Positions 29,593-40,346 of a stretch of 64,000 nucleotides of DNA are shown piece by piece (position 1 is the first letter of the stretch; each line of letters begins with the position of its first letter). Made by a program: the position numbers and the translations under genes. This DNA comes from Acidobacteriaceae bacterium. Lineage in GTDB: Bacteria; Acidobacteriota; Terriglobia; Terriglobales; Acidobacteriaceae. The notes beneath the pieces were generated by a model, which made no database searches, had not been told where the DNA came from, and saw nothing but the letters and a program-made list of their open reading frames with translations. Where the stretch lies: positions 7,971-71,970 of the forward strand of contig PLGM01000101.1 of the NCBI GenBank assembly GCA_003139795.1, read 5' to 3'.

Positions 29593-30327
29593 ATGCGTCT
29601 GGGAATGAAACTCATCTTCGCCGCGTCCATTGCCCTCGTCCTCGTCCTCGTCTCAGGCCGTGCCGCCTCCGCGGCCACCCCAGCCGACGATAAGGAAAAG
29701 GCGAAGGAAAAAGTCCTCGAGCGCCTCAACGTCGCCGCCGCCAACTTCCACTCCACCTCCGCCGACTTCGAGTTTGACACCATCGAGACCGACCCCGTCC
29801 CCGACACCGACGTCCAGAAAGGCGTCGTCTACTACGACCGCAAAGACAATGCTTTCCGCATGGGCGTCCACATCACCGAGCACAACAAGAAGCCCTCCGC
29901 AAAGGCCTACACCTACATAGGCGGCGTCTTCAAGCTCTTTGAACCCGGCCCCAACCAGGTGACCACCTATGGCAAGGCCGGCAAATGGGAGAGCTACGTG
30001 ATTCTCGGCTTCGGCGCCAGCGGAAGGGACCTCGAAGCCAAGTGGGAGATCAAGTACCTCGGCTCAGAGCCTCTGTCCGACGGCAAGAACACCGTGAAGA
30101 CCGAGATCCTCGAACTGGTCGCCAAGGACCCCGAAGTCCGCAAGAACCTCCCCAAGGTCACCATCTGGGTCGACCCCGACCACGCCGTAAGCCTCAAGCA
30201 GATCTTCTACCAAAGCGCCACCACCTCCCGCGTCTGTCACTACTCCAACTTCAAAATGAATGAGTCCCTCCCCGACGACGCCTTCAAGTTCAAGACCGAC
30301 CGCCAGACCGTCTACAACAACCAGTAA
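29593..30327 (+). CDS. LolA/outer-membrane lipoprotein-sorting-like protein
   Basis: Signal peptide; SADFEFDTIETDPVPDTDVQKGVVYYDRKDNAFRM; LolA-like beta pattern. Confidence 0.7.
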   Translation: MRLGMKLIFAASIALVLVLVSGRAASAATPADDKEKAKEKVLERLNVAAANFHSTSADFEFDTIETDPVPDTDVQKGVVYYDRKDNAFRMGVHITEHNKKPSAKAYTYIGGVFKLFEPGPNQVTTYGKAGKWESYVILGFGASGRDLEAKWEIKYLGSEPLSDGKNTVKTEILELVAKDPEVRKNLPKVTIWVDPDHAVSLKQIFYQSATTSRVCHYSNFKMNESLPDDAFKFKTDRQTVYNNQ

Positions 30328-30495
30328 CGCGCCGGCGCCCGGCAGGGCACAGGGCGCCCCACATTCGGCGCGCATTTCAGGGCTTGGGTGGAATAGCTCC
30401 ACCTATCTACAGCCCTTTATTGTCTTTCGCCGTAACTACAGTTCCTTCCTGTCCTTCACCGTAAAGAATGAAACAGCCCGCCAGCCGCCGCCTGC

Positions 30496-30524
30496 CCCAG
30501 GTCTCGCTTTTGAAAGACCTTGGG
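30496..30524. repeat. CCAGGTCTC palindrome family copy
   Basis: CCCAGGTCTcgcttttgaaAGACCTTGGG, imperfect stem. Confidence 0.8.
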
Positions 30525-30719
30525 ATACAACGAATCTCCAACCCCCAGTCCTGCATCCATATTTGGAGTTAGAATAAAAGCAGCGCCATGGCCCTCCACC
30601 ACCCCATCCCGACCCTGCTCTAGCGGCGCCCGCCGCCCACACTCGCTCCCCGCCCATTTTTCCCTTTACTCCCAGAAACAAGCACCAAAGCGCCCTCAGC
30701 GCGCCAATGAGGTTCAGCC

Positions 30720-31796
30720 GTGATCGATCGTTTGGAACATATGGAACAACGGTACGAGGAGCTCTCCGCACAGCTCGGCCTTCCCGAGGTCATCACCGAC
30801 CACGAGAAGTACCAGAAAGCCGGCCGCGCCCTGCGCGAACTCGAAGTCCCGGTCATGAAGTTTCGCGAGCTGAAGCAGGTCCGCCAAGGCCTGGCCGAAG
30901 CCCGCGCCATGCTCTCTGAGTCCGACCCCGAGCTGCGCCACCTGGCCGAGGAAGAGATCGCCGCCCTGGCCCCGCGCGAGCCCGCCCTCGAAGAAGAGAT
31001 CAAGCTCCTGCTGCTGCCCAAGGACCCCAACGACGAGAAGAACGTCATTCTGGAAATCCGCGCCGGCACCGGCGGCGACGAAGCCTCTCTCTTTGCCGCC
31101 GAAATCTTCCGCATGTACACCCGCTTTGCCGAGCAGCACCGCTGGAAGGTCGAAGTGCTTTCGCTCTCCGAGTCCGGCGTCGGCGGCTACAAGGAAGTCA
31201 TCGCCATCATCGAGGGCGAACGCGTCTATTCGCAGATGAAGTGGGAGAGCGGCGTGCATCGCGTGCAGCGCGTCCCGGCGACCGAGACCCAGGGCCGCGT
31301 TCACACCTCCGCCGTCACCGTCGCCGTGCTGCCCGAGGCCGAGGACGTGGACATCAAGATCGAAGCCAAGGACCTGCGCATCGACACCTTCTGCTCCTCC
31401 GGTCCCGGCGGCCAGTCGGTGAACACCACTTACTCCGCCGTGCGCATCACCCACCTGCCCACCAACACCGTGGTCAGTTGCCAGGACGAGAAATCGCAGA
31501 TCAAGAACCGCGACAAGGGCATGCGCGTCCTGCGCTCCCGGTTGTATGAAATGGAGATGGAGCGCCAGAACGCCGAGTTAGCCAAAACCCGCAAGGAGCA
31601 GGTGGGCACAGGCGACCGCAGCGAGAAGATCCGCACCTACAACTTCCCGCAAAATCGGATGACGGACCACCGCATCGGCCTCACCCTGCACCAGCTCGAC
31701 CTGGTGATGGAGGGCCGCCTGCAGCCCATCGTCGACGCCCTCATCGCACATTACCAGGCCGAGCAGCTAAAGACCGGCAACGCCCAGGCAGCGTGA
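30720..31796 (+). CDS. prfA: Peptide chain release factor 1
   Basis: [35 protein letters not shown] (PAT codon-recognition motif of RF1). Confidence 0.96.
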   Translation: MIDRLEHMEQRYEELSAQLGLPEVITDHEKYQKAGRALRELEVPVMKFRELKQVRQGLAEARAMLSESDPELRHLAEEEIAALAPREPALEEEIKLLLLPKDPNDEKNVILEIRAGTGGDEASLFAAEIFRMYTRFAEQHRWKVEVLSLSESGVGGYKEVIAIIEGERVYSQMKWESGVHRVQRVPATETQGRVHTSAVTVAVLPEAEDVDIKIEAKDLRIDTFCSSGPGGQSVNTTYSAVRITHLPTNTVVSCQDEKSQIKNRDKGMRVLRSRLYEMEMERQNAELAKTRKEQVGTGDRSEKIRTYNFPQNRMTDHRIGLTLHQLDLVMEGRLQPIVDALIAHYQAEQLKTGNAQAA

Positions 31797-32650
31797 CCGT
31801 GCTCCCGCTGAGCAGCTTGGTTGCAAACTGCACGGAGGGCCTGCGCCGCGGACCCCATCCAGACCGCGCGCGCCAGGACGCCGAAACCTTGCTCCTCCAC
31901 GTCCTGGGCAAGAACAAAGCCTGGCTCCTCTCCCATTTGGACGAGGAACTCCCGGAGGACCAGGCCGCTCGCTATACGCAGCTCCTCGAACGCCGCTACC
32001 GCGGCGAGCCCATCCAGTACATCACCGGCGAAACCGAGTTCTACGGCCTCCCCTTTCGCGTTACGCCGGAGGTGCTGATCCCACGCCCCGAAACCGAGCA
32101 CCTGGTCGAAAAGGCGCTCGAGCTGGCTTCCAACTTTGTTGCCCCGCGCATTGTGGACGTAGGATGCGGATCGGGCGGTATTGCCGTTGCGCTGGCCCAC
32201 AAACTGGACCACGCGCAAATCACTGCTATCGACCTTTCTGCATCTGCCCTCGCCATCGCCCGCCAGAACGCGCAGTTGAACGCCGTCTCCCACCGCATTC
32301 GCTTTCTTGAGGGCGACCTTCTCGCTCCCGTTGCAGAAGAACGATTCGAAATCGTTGTTTCCAACCCGCCCTACGTCCCCGCCACGGACCGCCCAACTCT
32401 CTCCGTCGAAGTCCGAGACTACGAACCCGCCTTAGCCCTCTTCGCCGGCCCCGACGGCCTCGACATCTACCGCCGCCTCATCCCGCAAGCCTTCGCCGCG
32501 CTCGTTCCCGGCGGCTTCATCGCTCTCGAAATCGGCCACGGCCAATCCCCGGCCATCCGCGCCCTGCTCGCCGCTTCCGGCTTCCACCAGATCGAGGTCG
32601 TCTCCGACCTCCAGGGCATTCCACGCGTAGCATGCGCCCAGCGGCCATGA
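31793..32650 (+). CDS. prmC: Release factor glutamine N5-methyltransferase
   Basis: [24 protein letters not shown]; overlaps prfA by 4 bp. Confidence 0.94.
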   Translation: MTVLPLSSLVANCTEGLRRGPHPDRARQDAETLLLHVLGKNKAWLLSHLDEELPEDQAARYTQLLERRYRGEPIQYITGETEFYGLPFRVTPEVLIPRPETEHLVEKALELASNFVAPRIVDVGCGSGGIAVALAHKLDHAQITAIDLSASALAIARQNAQLNAVSHRIRFLEGDLLAPVAEERFEIVVSNPPYVPATDRPTLSVEVRDYEPALALFAGPDGLDIYRRLIPQAFAALVPGGFIALEIGHGQSPAIRALLAASGFHQIEVVSDLQGIPRVACAQRP

Positions 32651-32716
32651 ACCGGGCGCCCCACGTGCGGCGCAGTCCTACAGCGCCCAGGATGGGACGG
32701 ATGCTCGACTACCGCG

Positions 32717-32850
32717 GCCGGTATAACATGGCCGCGCAAGTCGAAGTCATCCCCATCCGACAGATCGACGAAGCCTGCGGGCGCCTGCCCAGGAAGGACG
32801 TGAAATACCGTTTCGTCATCGGCATGAGTCATCTGCGCCAAGCGGGAATC
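32717..32850 (+). pseudogene. C-terminal remnant of a zinc-dependent alcohol dehydrogenase
   Basis: VEVIPIRQIDEACGRLPRKDVKYRFVIGMSHL resembles the C-terminus of YahK/Adh-type enzymes; no upstream catalytic domain. Confidence 0.6.
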
Positions 32851-32869
32851 CGGCGCTGTCTGGCCTTTC

Positions 32870-33862
32870 TCAAGGTCCAAGTGCAGTCTCCCCGGTCTTG
32901 ACGTTCAATTCCCATTTTCGAGGCGGGGGCAGATGAAGCGCGCCGCCCTCGATCTCCAGCGGCATCCAAAGATAGCGCGAATCCCATAACTCCTTCGGCC
33001 GCCAGATATCGCCCATGAAGATAACCGTTGTCTTCTTGCTGCCGGCAATCTTCAAGAGCATCGACGATTGAGCCCCATAGGTGTTTGTCTCCGGCGGGGC
33101 AATGTCCTTGAACTCCGTCCAGGGCCCGCTCAGCGAAGGCGCCGTCGCATACACATTGGGGTTCGGACGCCAGCCCGTCATATGGGAGCCGGCTACGTAA
33201 TACAGGCCCCCGTAATGAACCACCGCGCCCCCTTCGAGCGGAGCTTGAATGAAACTTACCTTCTTCTCCACGCTCAGGTAGTCGTCAGACAGCTTCGCTA
33301 TGAAGAACCCCTTGGTCGGCCTCGACTCGAAGATCAGGTACGCCGCGCCGTCGTCGTCGATGAACTGTCCGATGTCGCGGCTCTCCTCATCCAGCGGGCG
33401 AAAGCTCCTCAGATATCGGTATTCGCCGTCGATGCGATCGCTTACTGCGACCGCGACGCGAGCTAACTTGTAACTTCCATCGTCCAGGTGGGCATAGAGC
33501 ACAAACTTTCCCGTCCGCGCGTTGGCAAAGACCTTGGGCCGCTCCAATATCCAGTGCGGGCCAAGATGCTCGGGGTCGGTAAGTGCCAGCACCTGCCGGC
33601 GAAACTTCCAATGCACAAGATCCTTTGAGGAGTAGCAGGCAACGTAGCGCTTATCCGGGCTGTTGGATGGAGAGCGGTCTTCTCCAAACCAATAGTAAGT
33701 GCCTTTCCACAACAGCATGCCGCCGCCGTGCGCCTGAATCTGCTGCCCGCGATCGTCGAGCCATGGTTCACCTGGAGCAACGACCTGCGGCCCCGCAAAG
33801 AGCGCGCTCGCCGCGCAAAGGAGAGCAACCAATCCCATGCTCCCAACCAACAACTTCCTCAT
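32870..33862 (-). CDS. Glycoside hydrolase family 43-like secreted protein
   Basis: Signal peptide; IQAHGGGMLLWKGTYYWFGED, VACYSSKDLVHWKF. Confidence 0.82.
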   Translation of the reverse strand: MRKLLVGSMGLVALLCAASALFAGPQVVAPGEPWLDDRGQQIQAHGGGMLLWKGTYYWFGEDRSPSNSPDKRYVACYSSKDLVHWKFRRQVLALTDPEHLGPHWILERPKVFANARTGKFVLYAHLDDGSYKLARVAVAVSDRIDGEYRYLRSFRPLDEESRDIGQFIDDDGAAYLIFESRPTKGFFIAKLSDDYLSVEKKVSFIQAPLEGGAVVHYGGLYYVAGSHMTGWRPNPNVYATAPSLSGPWTEFKDIAPPETNTYGAQSSMLLKIAGSKKTTVIFMGDIWRPKELWDSRYLWMPLEIEGGALHLPPPRKWELNVKTGETALGP

Positions 33863-33985
33863 ATCGTTTCCTCCACAAGCTCATGCATTCCATTTCTTCC
33901 CATGAGCCGGGCGCCGCGGGCTTGGCTTGCGAGCCGTGGCCGGTTGCGACCGCCTGGCTGCGTGCTTTGCGGATCATGTGGCCGG

Positions 33986-34507
33986 TCAGTCAGCCCGGCC
34001 GGTCTTATTCAATTCGCGGTACAGGCCCAAATCCGCGCCGGATAGGTTCTTGGCGATATAGAGAATCTGTCCGTAGTGCATTGCAAAGTGCTCCACGACC
34101 TGGTAAACAGCTTCCAGGCCGCTGACGTGGTAACCCTGAATCTCGTAGGGCGCAATCAGATCGGCCTGCGTAAGTCTGACCATAACTTCCGCGGCTTGCT
34201 GCATGGTCGCGCCGAGATTTTCGAGCAGCACGGAAGCAGGGATCGACCCGGTTTCATCGAACTCGGCGGGCCGGTTGCGATCGTCCTCCCAGCGGTTGAA
34301 CGAAGCCACCAGCCACTGCCGCACGTTGCCGTTCAGATGCAGGATCAGATTCCCGATGCTGTTGCTGGCGGCGTTGGGACGCCACCACACTTGGCTCTCG
34401 GTCAGCGATGCGACGCATCCCCGCAGCCGGGGCCAGTAGTGCTCCAGCAGCTTCCGCCGGGAGAATTGAAGAAAAAGCGAGGCCACATCCGCATCCAGGT
34501 CTGTCAT
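33986..34507 (-). CDS. DinB-like protein (DUF1572 type)
   Basis: VWWRPNAASNSIGNLILHLNGNVRQWL; EHFAMHYGQILYIAK. Confidence 0.8.
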   Translation of the reverse strand: MTDLDADVASLFLQFSRRKLLEHYWPRLRGCVASLTESQVWWRPNAASNSIGNLILHLNGNVRQWLVASFNRWEDDRNRPAEFDETGSIPASVLLENLGATMQQAAEVMVRLTQADLIAPYEIQGYHVSGLEAVYQVVEHFAMHYGQILYIAKNLSGADLGLYRELNKTGRAD

Positions 34508-34689
34508 CGGAAATCAAGGCTCCTTTTTGAAAGTTTTCTCTTCCGTAGAGTACGCCAGATTCTTCCCCATTCGCCCCTCGGAGGCGCCGCCCTCCCTTAT
34601 CCCTCCTCGAAGCAGGCGAGCCCGCGATTGCCGAATCCCGCTCCACCGGCATAGAATTCCCCCTGAAATCGTTTCCATGAGGTTCGACC

Positions 34690-35892
34690 ATGCGCATTTT
34701 CGCTTCACTCTCCCTCGCCGTTCTCGCCCTGGCGCTCGTTCCCGCCACACAGACTCCTGCACAGGCCCAGGCAGTAGCCCAAACCCCGCCCATGGGCTGG
34801 AACAGTTGGAACTTCTTCGCCGAGAAAGTCACCGACAAGGACATTCGCGCCGCCGCCGACAACCTCGTCGCCACCGGCATGAAGGACGCCGGCTACATCT
34901 ACATCAACATCGACGACACCTGGGAGGGCCAGCGCGACGCAAGCGGCATCCTCCACACCAACGCGAAGTTCCCCGACATGAAGGCCCTGGCCGACTACGT
35001 CCACTCCAAGGGCCTGAAGATCGGCATCTATTCCGGTCCCGGCCCCAAGACCTGCGGCGGCTTCGAGGGCTCGCTCGGTCACGAAGCCCAGGACGCCCAG
35101 CTCTACGCCTCCTGGGGCATCGACTACCTCAAATACGACATGTGCAGCTTCATCCCTGAAGTCATGGAGAAGCAGGCCCCCAACGACAAGGCCGCGCAGA
35201 TGCACATCATGTACGACGCCTACGCCAAGATGGACAAGGCTCTCAAGGCCACCGGCCGCCCCATCGTCTTCTCGCTCTGCCAATACGGCTGGGACGCGTC
35301 GTGGGAGTGGGCACCGCAGGTCGGCGGCAACCTCTGGCGCACCACCGGCGACATCTCGCCCGACTGGGACCGCATCTACTCCATCGTCAGCCAGCAGGCC
35401 GGCTTGGAAAAATATGCAGGCCCCGGCCACTGGAACGATCCCGACATGCTCGAGGTGGGAAACGGCAAGCTCACCCTGGCCGAGAACCGCACCCACTTTT
35501 CGCTCTGGGCTATCCTCGCCGCGCCCTTGCTGGCCGGCAACGACCTGCCCAACATGAAGCCCGAGATCAAGGCCATCCTCACCAGTCGCGACGTCATCGC
35601 CATCAACCAGGACAGCCTGGGCAAGCAGGGCTCCCGCGTCTACTCTGAAGGCGAAACGGAGGTCTGGACCCGACCTCTCGCCGGCGGCGCGCTGGCCATC
35701 GCCGTCGTCAACGTCGGCGACAACCGCTACTCCACCCATCCCTTCCACCTCAGCCTGGCCAAACTCGGCCTCCACGGCCCCCAGGCCGGCAAGGACTTAT
35801 GGACCGGCAAGCCCATCACGCTCACCGACAACCAGCCCCTCGAACTGGCCAGCCACGACGTGCTGCTGGTCCGCATCGACGCGCCGAAGTAG
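34690..35892 (+). CDS. Glycoside hydrolase family 27 alpha-galactosidase-like protein
   Basis: TPPMGWNSWNFF, YINIDDTWEG, GIDYLKYDMC, GPGHWNDPDMLEVGN. Confidence 0.94.
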   Translation: MRIFASLSLAVLALALVPATQTPAQAQAVAQTPPMGWNSWNFFAEKVTDKDIRAAADNLVATGMKDAGYIYINIDDTWEGQRDASGILHTNAKFPDMKALADYVHSKGLKIGIYSGPGPKTCGGFEGSLGHEAQDAQLYASWGIDYLKYDMCSFIPEVMEKQAPNDKAAQMHIMYDAYAKMDKALKATGRPIVFSLCQYGWDASWEWAPQVGGNLWRTTGDISPDWDRIYSIVSQQAGLEKYAGPGHWNDPDMLEVGNGKLTLAENRTHFSLWAILAAPLLAGNDLPNMKPEIKAILTSRDVIAINQDSLGKQGSRVYSEGETEVWTRPLAGGALAIAVVNVGDNRYSTHPFHLSLAKLGLHGPQAGKDLWTGKPITLTDNQPLELASHDVLLVRIDAPK

Positions 35893-36241
35893 AGCGGACC
35901 AATGTCCCCTCGCGAGAAGACGAAGGAGAATTTTCCCATCGCACAAATGCCGGGTGCCCCTTCCTTTCGCCTTTTTTCCCACGAAAGGGTCGGAAACCAT
36001 GAATCCCCCGGGCCCGGCGGGCGAAATCCACTCACCGGTTGCACGCACTGCGCACTCTTCGGCATGGGAACGAATCTTTCCCCAAACTGACCACTTCCCG
36101 GCATTTCGCCCGTCCACTCGAGAATCGGCCAATTTTGCTCAGCGCATTTCCCCCTTTTGGTGGTCTAATATTTGGTGTTCTAATGCTAGTGAGCGATGTG
36201 ATCGGTTGATCGCCCCACCAATCCCTTCTTGAGGAGGGAAT

Positions 36242-37048
36242 ATGTGTAGGCTCTATCCGCACCGCTGGCTGCCTGCGCTCGCAGTTTGCGCAGCCGTCGC
36301 TCTTGCGTCCCCCGCCCTCTTCGCCCAGACTCCCGCCCAGAATCCCGCCGCAGTTCCCGCCGTCACCCCGCAGCCCCAGCCTTCTGAAGTTGCTCCTCAG
36401 CCTGCGCCAACCCCCGAGCAGGTCGGCGACGCGCTCATGACCCACCAGCGCTACCAGGCAGCCATCGAAGCCTACAAGAAGGGCCCGCGCGACTCCCCAG
36501 ACGTGTGGAACAAGATGGGCATCGCCTATCAGCTCATGTTCAACATGGAAGACGCCTCCCGCTGCTACCGGGCGTCCCTCAAGATCGATCCAAAGAGCCC
36601 CCATGTCCTCAACAACCTGGGAACCATCTTCGACTCGCTCAAACAGTACGGCGAGGCGGAGCGGATGTACCGCAAGGCAATCAAGCTCGATCCCGACTCC
36701 GCCCTGATTTACAAGAATCTCGGCACCACCTTGCTGGCCCAGCACAAGTACAAGAAAGGCTGGGAAGTCTACAAGACCGCGCTGGCCCTCGATCCGCATA
36801 TCTTCCAGAACAACGCCAGTCCGAGGGTCGAAAACCCCGCCACCGTCCAGGAGCGCGGCGCCATGAACTACTACATGGCCAAGGGCTGCGTCCGCGCCGG
36901 CATGAACGACCGCGCCATCGAGTACCTCCGCATGGCCCTCAATGAGGGGTTCACCAGCCCCAAGAAGATTGTGGCCGACAGCGAGTTCGCCGCCCTGCGC
37001 GGCATCCCCGCCTTCGACCAACTCCTCGCCGCCCAGAGCCCGCAATAG
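36242..37048 (+). CDS. Secreted tetratricopeptide repeat protein
   Basis: Signal peptide, Pro-rich linker, TPR motifs. Confidence 0.8.
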   Translation: MCRLYPHRWLPALAVCAAVALASPALFAQTPAQNPAAVPAVTPQPQPSEVAPQPAPTPEQVGDALMTHQRYQAAIEAYKKGPRDSPDVWNKMGIAYQLMFNMEDASRCYRASLKIDPKSPHVLNNLGTIFDSLKQYGEAERMYRKAIKLDPDSALIYKNLGTTLLAQHKYKKGWEVYKTALALDPHIFQNNASPRVENPATVQERGAMNYYMAKGCVRAGMNDRAIEYLRMALNEGFTSPKKIVADSEFAALRGIPAFDQLLAAQSPQ

Positions 37049-37125
37049 CCGCCCGCCTCGTCGTCTCCTGGGACGCTTTCCCCGTCTATCTCGATAGGGC
37101 CGCCTTCTGGCCCCCAGGAGCTTCC

Positions 37126-37893
37126 ATGAAATTACGGTTGGTGTCCACATTCGTCTTCGGCCTCGCCCTCGGCGTGGCCGCTTCCGCCCAGGATGCACCC
37201 ACTCCTCCACCCGCCGGTCCACCGCCGGCCCAGGGACAGGGCGGCGGCCAGGGCCAGCGCGGCGGTGGCCGCGGCGGTTGGGGCGGCGGCGGCATGATGG
37301 GCACCGGACGCGGCCTCATGGGCACCGTTACTGAGGTAGCCGCCGACCACTACACCATCAAGACCGACGCGGGCGAAACCTATACTGTCCACTTCAGCGC
37401 CAACACCCGCATCCTCAAGCAGCAGGCCCAGCGCCGCGGCGAGGGCGGGGAGGGCGGTAATCCCCCGCAGTCGCTCAAACCCACCGACATCAAGGCCGGC
37501 GACGCCATCGTCGCGGTGGGCGAAGCGGATGCTGCCGCTAAATCCGTCGGCGCGGTCACCATCCTCCAGATCGACCCCGAGCGCGCCAAACAGATGCGCG
37601 AGATGCAGGCCAACTACGGCAAAACCTGGCTCGGGGGCAAAGTCACGGCCATCGACGGCGTCAAAGTCACCCTCATGGGCACGGTCGACAACGCCGCCCA
37701 CACCTTTGTGGCCGACGAGAACACCACCTTCCGCAAGCGCCGCGATCCCATCACCCTGGCCGACATACAGGTTGGCGACACGGTGCGTGTCGAGGGCTCC
37801 GTCAAGAATGGAACCTTCCTGGCAACCTCAGTCAACGCAATGGGCGCGCAGGGCCCGCCGCCAACTGTTCCCCGCAGCGCACCGCCGCAATAA
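37126..37893 (+). CDS. DUF5666-like secreted protein with Gly/Gln-rich segment
   Basis: Signal peptide; repeated GTVTEVAADHYTIKTDAGETYTVHFSANTRI / GKVTAIDGVKVTLMGTVDNAAHTFVADENTTF modules. Confidence 0.7.
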   Translation: MKLRLVSTFVFGLALGVAASAQDAPTPPPAGPPPAQGQGGGQGQRGGGRGGWGGGGMMGTGRGLMGTVTEVAADHYTIKTDAGETYTVHFSANTRILKQQAQRRGEGGEGGNPPQSLKPTDIKAGDAIVAVGEADAAAKSVGAVTILQIDPERAKQMREMQANYGKTWLGGKVTAIDGVKVTLMGTVDNAAHTFVADENTTFRKRRDPITLADIQVGDTVRVEGSVKNGTFLATSVNAMGAQGPPPTVPRSAPPQ

Positions 37894-37931
37894 CCAGCCC
37901 GGGTTTACCCATCCACCAAGGCCGGGTGCCG

Positions 37932-37966
37932 GGTTTCCCAGGTCTCGACTTCGAGACCTGGGAAAC
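37932..37966. repeat. CCAGGTCTC/GAGACCTGG palindrome family copy (extended perfect stem)
   Basis: GGTTTCCCAGGTCTCGA-CT-TCGAGACCTGGGAAACC, 17 bp arms. Confidence 0.93.
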
Positions 37967-38026
37967 CTCATGACCTCTCCGCCGCATGAAACCGGCAGTC
38001 GATCAATTCCTTCGGAAAACAGCCGT

Positions 38027-38665
38027 CTACGGAATGCCCAGTATCTTGTGCGTCTGCAGGCTCAATCGCCACTGCGGATGATCGAGGCAATACTTGAGCG
38101 CCAGCGTAGTGTTCACGGCGCGGCTGGGCCCATCCATCGGCTGCAGAAAGAAATGGCTGAAGGCGAGCGCTTCAAAGTCGCATGGATCGGCTCCAGCCTG
38201 GGGATAGACCAGCTTCAATTCGTCCCCGCTTAGCTGCACCACCACCGCCCCCGCCTTGGGGCTCACGCACAGCCAATCCACGCCCGCCGGAGCCGCGATG
38301 GTTCCATTCGTCTCCACGGCAATTTCAAAGTCGCGCGCATGAAGCGCTTCGATCAAGCTTCCATCCAGTTGCAGCAAAGGCTCTCCGCCCGTGCAGACCA
38401 CAAACTTTTTCCCCAGCGGGGCACCACCGGGCCACTTTCGCTCAACCGCCGCGGCCAAAGACTCAGCGGAGTCAAACCTCCCGCCGCCCGCTCCATCCAC
38501 GCCCACAAATTCCGTGTCGCAAAAGGGGCAGATGGCCGCACCGCGGTCCGCCTCGCGCCCCGACCACAGATTGCATCCCGCAAACCGGCAGAAAACCGCC
38601 GCGCGCCCCGCCTGCGCACCTTCTCCTTGCAGCGTATAGAAGATTTCCTTGACGGCGTAGCTCAT
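38027..38665 (-). CDS. queE: 7-carboxy-7-deazaguanine synthase
   Basis: [44 protein letters not shown]. Confidence 0.92.
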   Translation of the reverse strand: MSYAVKEIFYTLQGEGAQAGRAAVFCRFAGCNLWSGREADRGAAICPFCDTEFVGVDGAGGGRFDSAESLAAAVERKWPGGAPLGKKFVVCTGGEPLLQLDGSLIEALHARDFEIAVETNGTIAAPAGVDWLCVSPKAGAVVVQLSGDELKLVYPQAGADPCDFEALAFSHFFLQPMDGPSRAVNTTLALKYCLDHPQWRLSLQTHKILGIP

Positions 38666-39381
38666 GCCTGAGCCCCATCTTCCGCTCGTCTGTACGGCAA
38701 CGGGTCGTCGATCCCGTTTTCGCTGAAGCCCTTGCGCCGCAACAGGCACGAGTCGCATTCCCCACACGGCGCGCCCGTTGGCGATGGATCGTAGCAACTG
38801 CTGGTCAGCCCGTAGTCCACCCCCAGCTCCATTCCCTTGCGAACGATCTCCGCCTTCGACAGCGCAATCAGCGGCGTGTGAATCTTCAGCGCCTGCCGCC
38901 CTTCCACGCCGGCCCTGGTGGCCAGGTTGGCCATCTTCTCGAAGGCCGCGATGAACTCCGGCCGGCAGTCGGGGTAGCCCGAGTAGTCCAGCGCATTCAC
39001 GCCAATGAAAATATCGCTCGACCCCAGCACCTCAGCCCAGGCCAGCGCAAACGACAGAAAAATCGTGTTGCGCGCCGGAACGTAGGTGATGGGAATGCCG
39101 TGCGACATATCGTCAGCCGAACGACCCTTGGGAACGTCCATATCTCCGGTGAGCGCGGAGCCGCCGAAGACGCGAAGATCGATGGCCGCGATGCGGTGGG
39201 CCGCAACGCCGATGGATGCGGCGACACGGCGGGCCGCATCAAGTTCAAGAATGTGCCGCTGGCCATAGGAGAACGAGAGCGCATAAAGCTCGTAGCCCTG
39301 GCTCCGCGCAATGGCCAGCACGGTCGCCGAGTCCAGCCCTCCGCTCAACAGCACCACCGCTCTTTTTGCCTCGCTATTCAT
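38662..39381 (-). CDS. queC: 7-cyano-7-deazaguanine synthase
   Basis: [37 protein letters not shown]. Confidence 0.96.
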   Translation of the reverse strand: MNSEAKRAVVLLSGGLDSATVLAIARSQGYELYALSFSYGQRHILELDAARRVAASIGVAAHRIAAIDLRVFGGSALTGDMDVPKGRSADDMSHGIPITYVPARNTIFLSFALAWAEVLGSSDIFIGVNALDYSGYPDCRPEFIAAFEKMANLATRAGVEGRQALKIHTPLIALSKAEIVRKGMELGVDYGLTSSCYDPSPTGAPCGECDSCLLRRKGFSENGIDDPLPYRRAEDGAQA

Positions 39382-39449
39382 GATTCTTTCTACCCGGTGT
39401 CTCGTTTTGAGGCAGTCTGGCTCTGTCGCCGCAGTTGCCGCCGAAGCCT

Positions 39450-40067
39450 TCAGGACAGATCCCCGCCTTTGCCAATATCCATCGCAGGCGGCATCGGGTT
39501 GCTTTCATCGATCGATGCCTCGATACATTTCTGCAGCAGGCCCTTGGCTGCGAGGATGAATTCGATCGCATCGCGCCCCGCGCCTTCGCCGCCGCCATGC
39601 GGCGTCACATAGTGCGCCTCCGCCTTCACCTGCGCCCGCGCATTGGCCGTGGCCACGCCAAGGCCGACCTCCCGCATCACCGGCAGATCGATCACGTCGT
39701 CGCCCACATACGCAATCTCGTCCAGCGTCACGCCTTCCTTCTCCGCAATCTCGCGCACCGCCTTCATCTTGAAGGCCTGCCCCTGGTACACAAATTCCAT
39801 TTTCAGGTCGCGCGCCCGCAGGGCAACCGTCTCGCTGATGCGCTTGGTAATCACGCCCACCTTCATCCCGCCCAGCCGCGCCAGGGTCATCCCCGCGCCA
39901 TCGTGCGCGCTGAACCCCTTGGCCTCCACCATTTTGGTGGTGACGGAACCGTCCGGCAGCGCCACGGGCATGGGATAAATCCAGATGGTCCCGTCGGTCA
40001 AAACTCCATCCACGTCGAAAAGAACGATCTTGATGCGGCGGGCGCGATCCTCTGCGGAAATCGTCAT
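39450..40067 (-). CDS. kdsC: KdsC-type HAD phosphatase (3-deoxy-D-manno-octulosonate 8-phosphate phosphatase)
   Basis: [40 protein letters not shown]. Confidence 0.88.
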   Translation of the reverse strand: MTISAEDRARRIKIVLFDVDGVLTDGTIWIYPMPVALPDGSVTTKMVEAKGFSAHDGAGMTLARLGGMKVGVITKRISETVALRARDLKMEFVYQGQAFKMKAVREIAEKEGVTLDEIAYVGDDVIDLPVMREVGLGVATANARAQVKAEAHYVTPHGGGEGAGRDAIEFILAAKGLLQKCIEASIDESNPMPPAMDIGKGGDLS

Positions 40068-40136
40068 GATTCAATATTACTCATTGCTTGCAGGTGGCCG
40101 TGCGCAAGGCGCGCCGGCTTGCGCGAAAATGGAAGG

Positions 40137-40346
40137 ATGGATCGCAATCCGCCCGCCGAAGCACAGTTACCGCCCGCGCTCGAACCCGGAGACTACTACC
40201 TCGACGGTCCCAACCTCGTTTTCACCGCGGCGTATCACCTCAGGCGAGGCTCCTGCTGCAACTCCGGTTGCCGCCACTGCCCCTACGGGTTCACGGCCGC
40301 AGACGCGCCCGCCGCGCCCGGCGAAGACGCGCCACCGGCCGGCTGA
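40137..40346 (+). CDS. DUF5522-like small Cys-rich protein
   Basis: DYYLDGPNLVFTAAYHLRRGSCCNSGCRHCPYGF. Confidence 0.8.
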   Translation: MDRNPPAEAQLPPALEPGDYYLDGPNLVFTAAYHLRRGSCCNSGCRHCPYGFTAADAPAAPGEDAPPAG

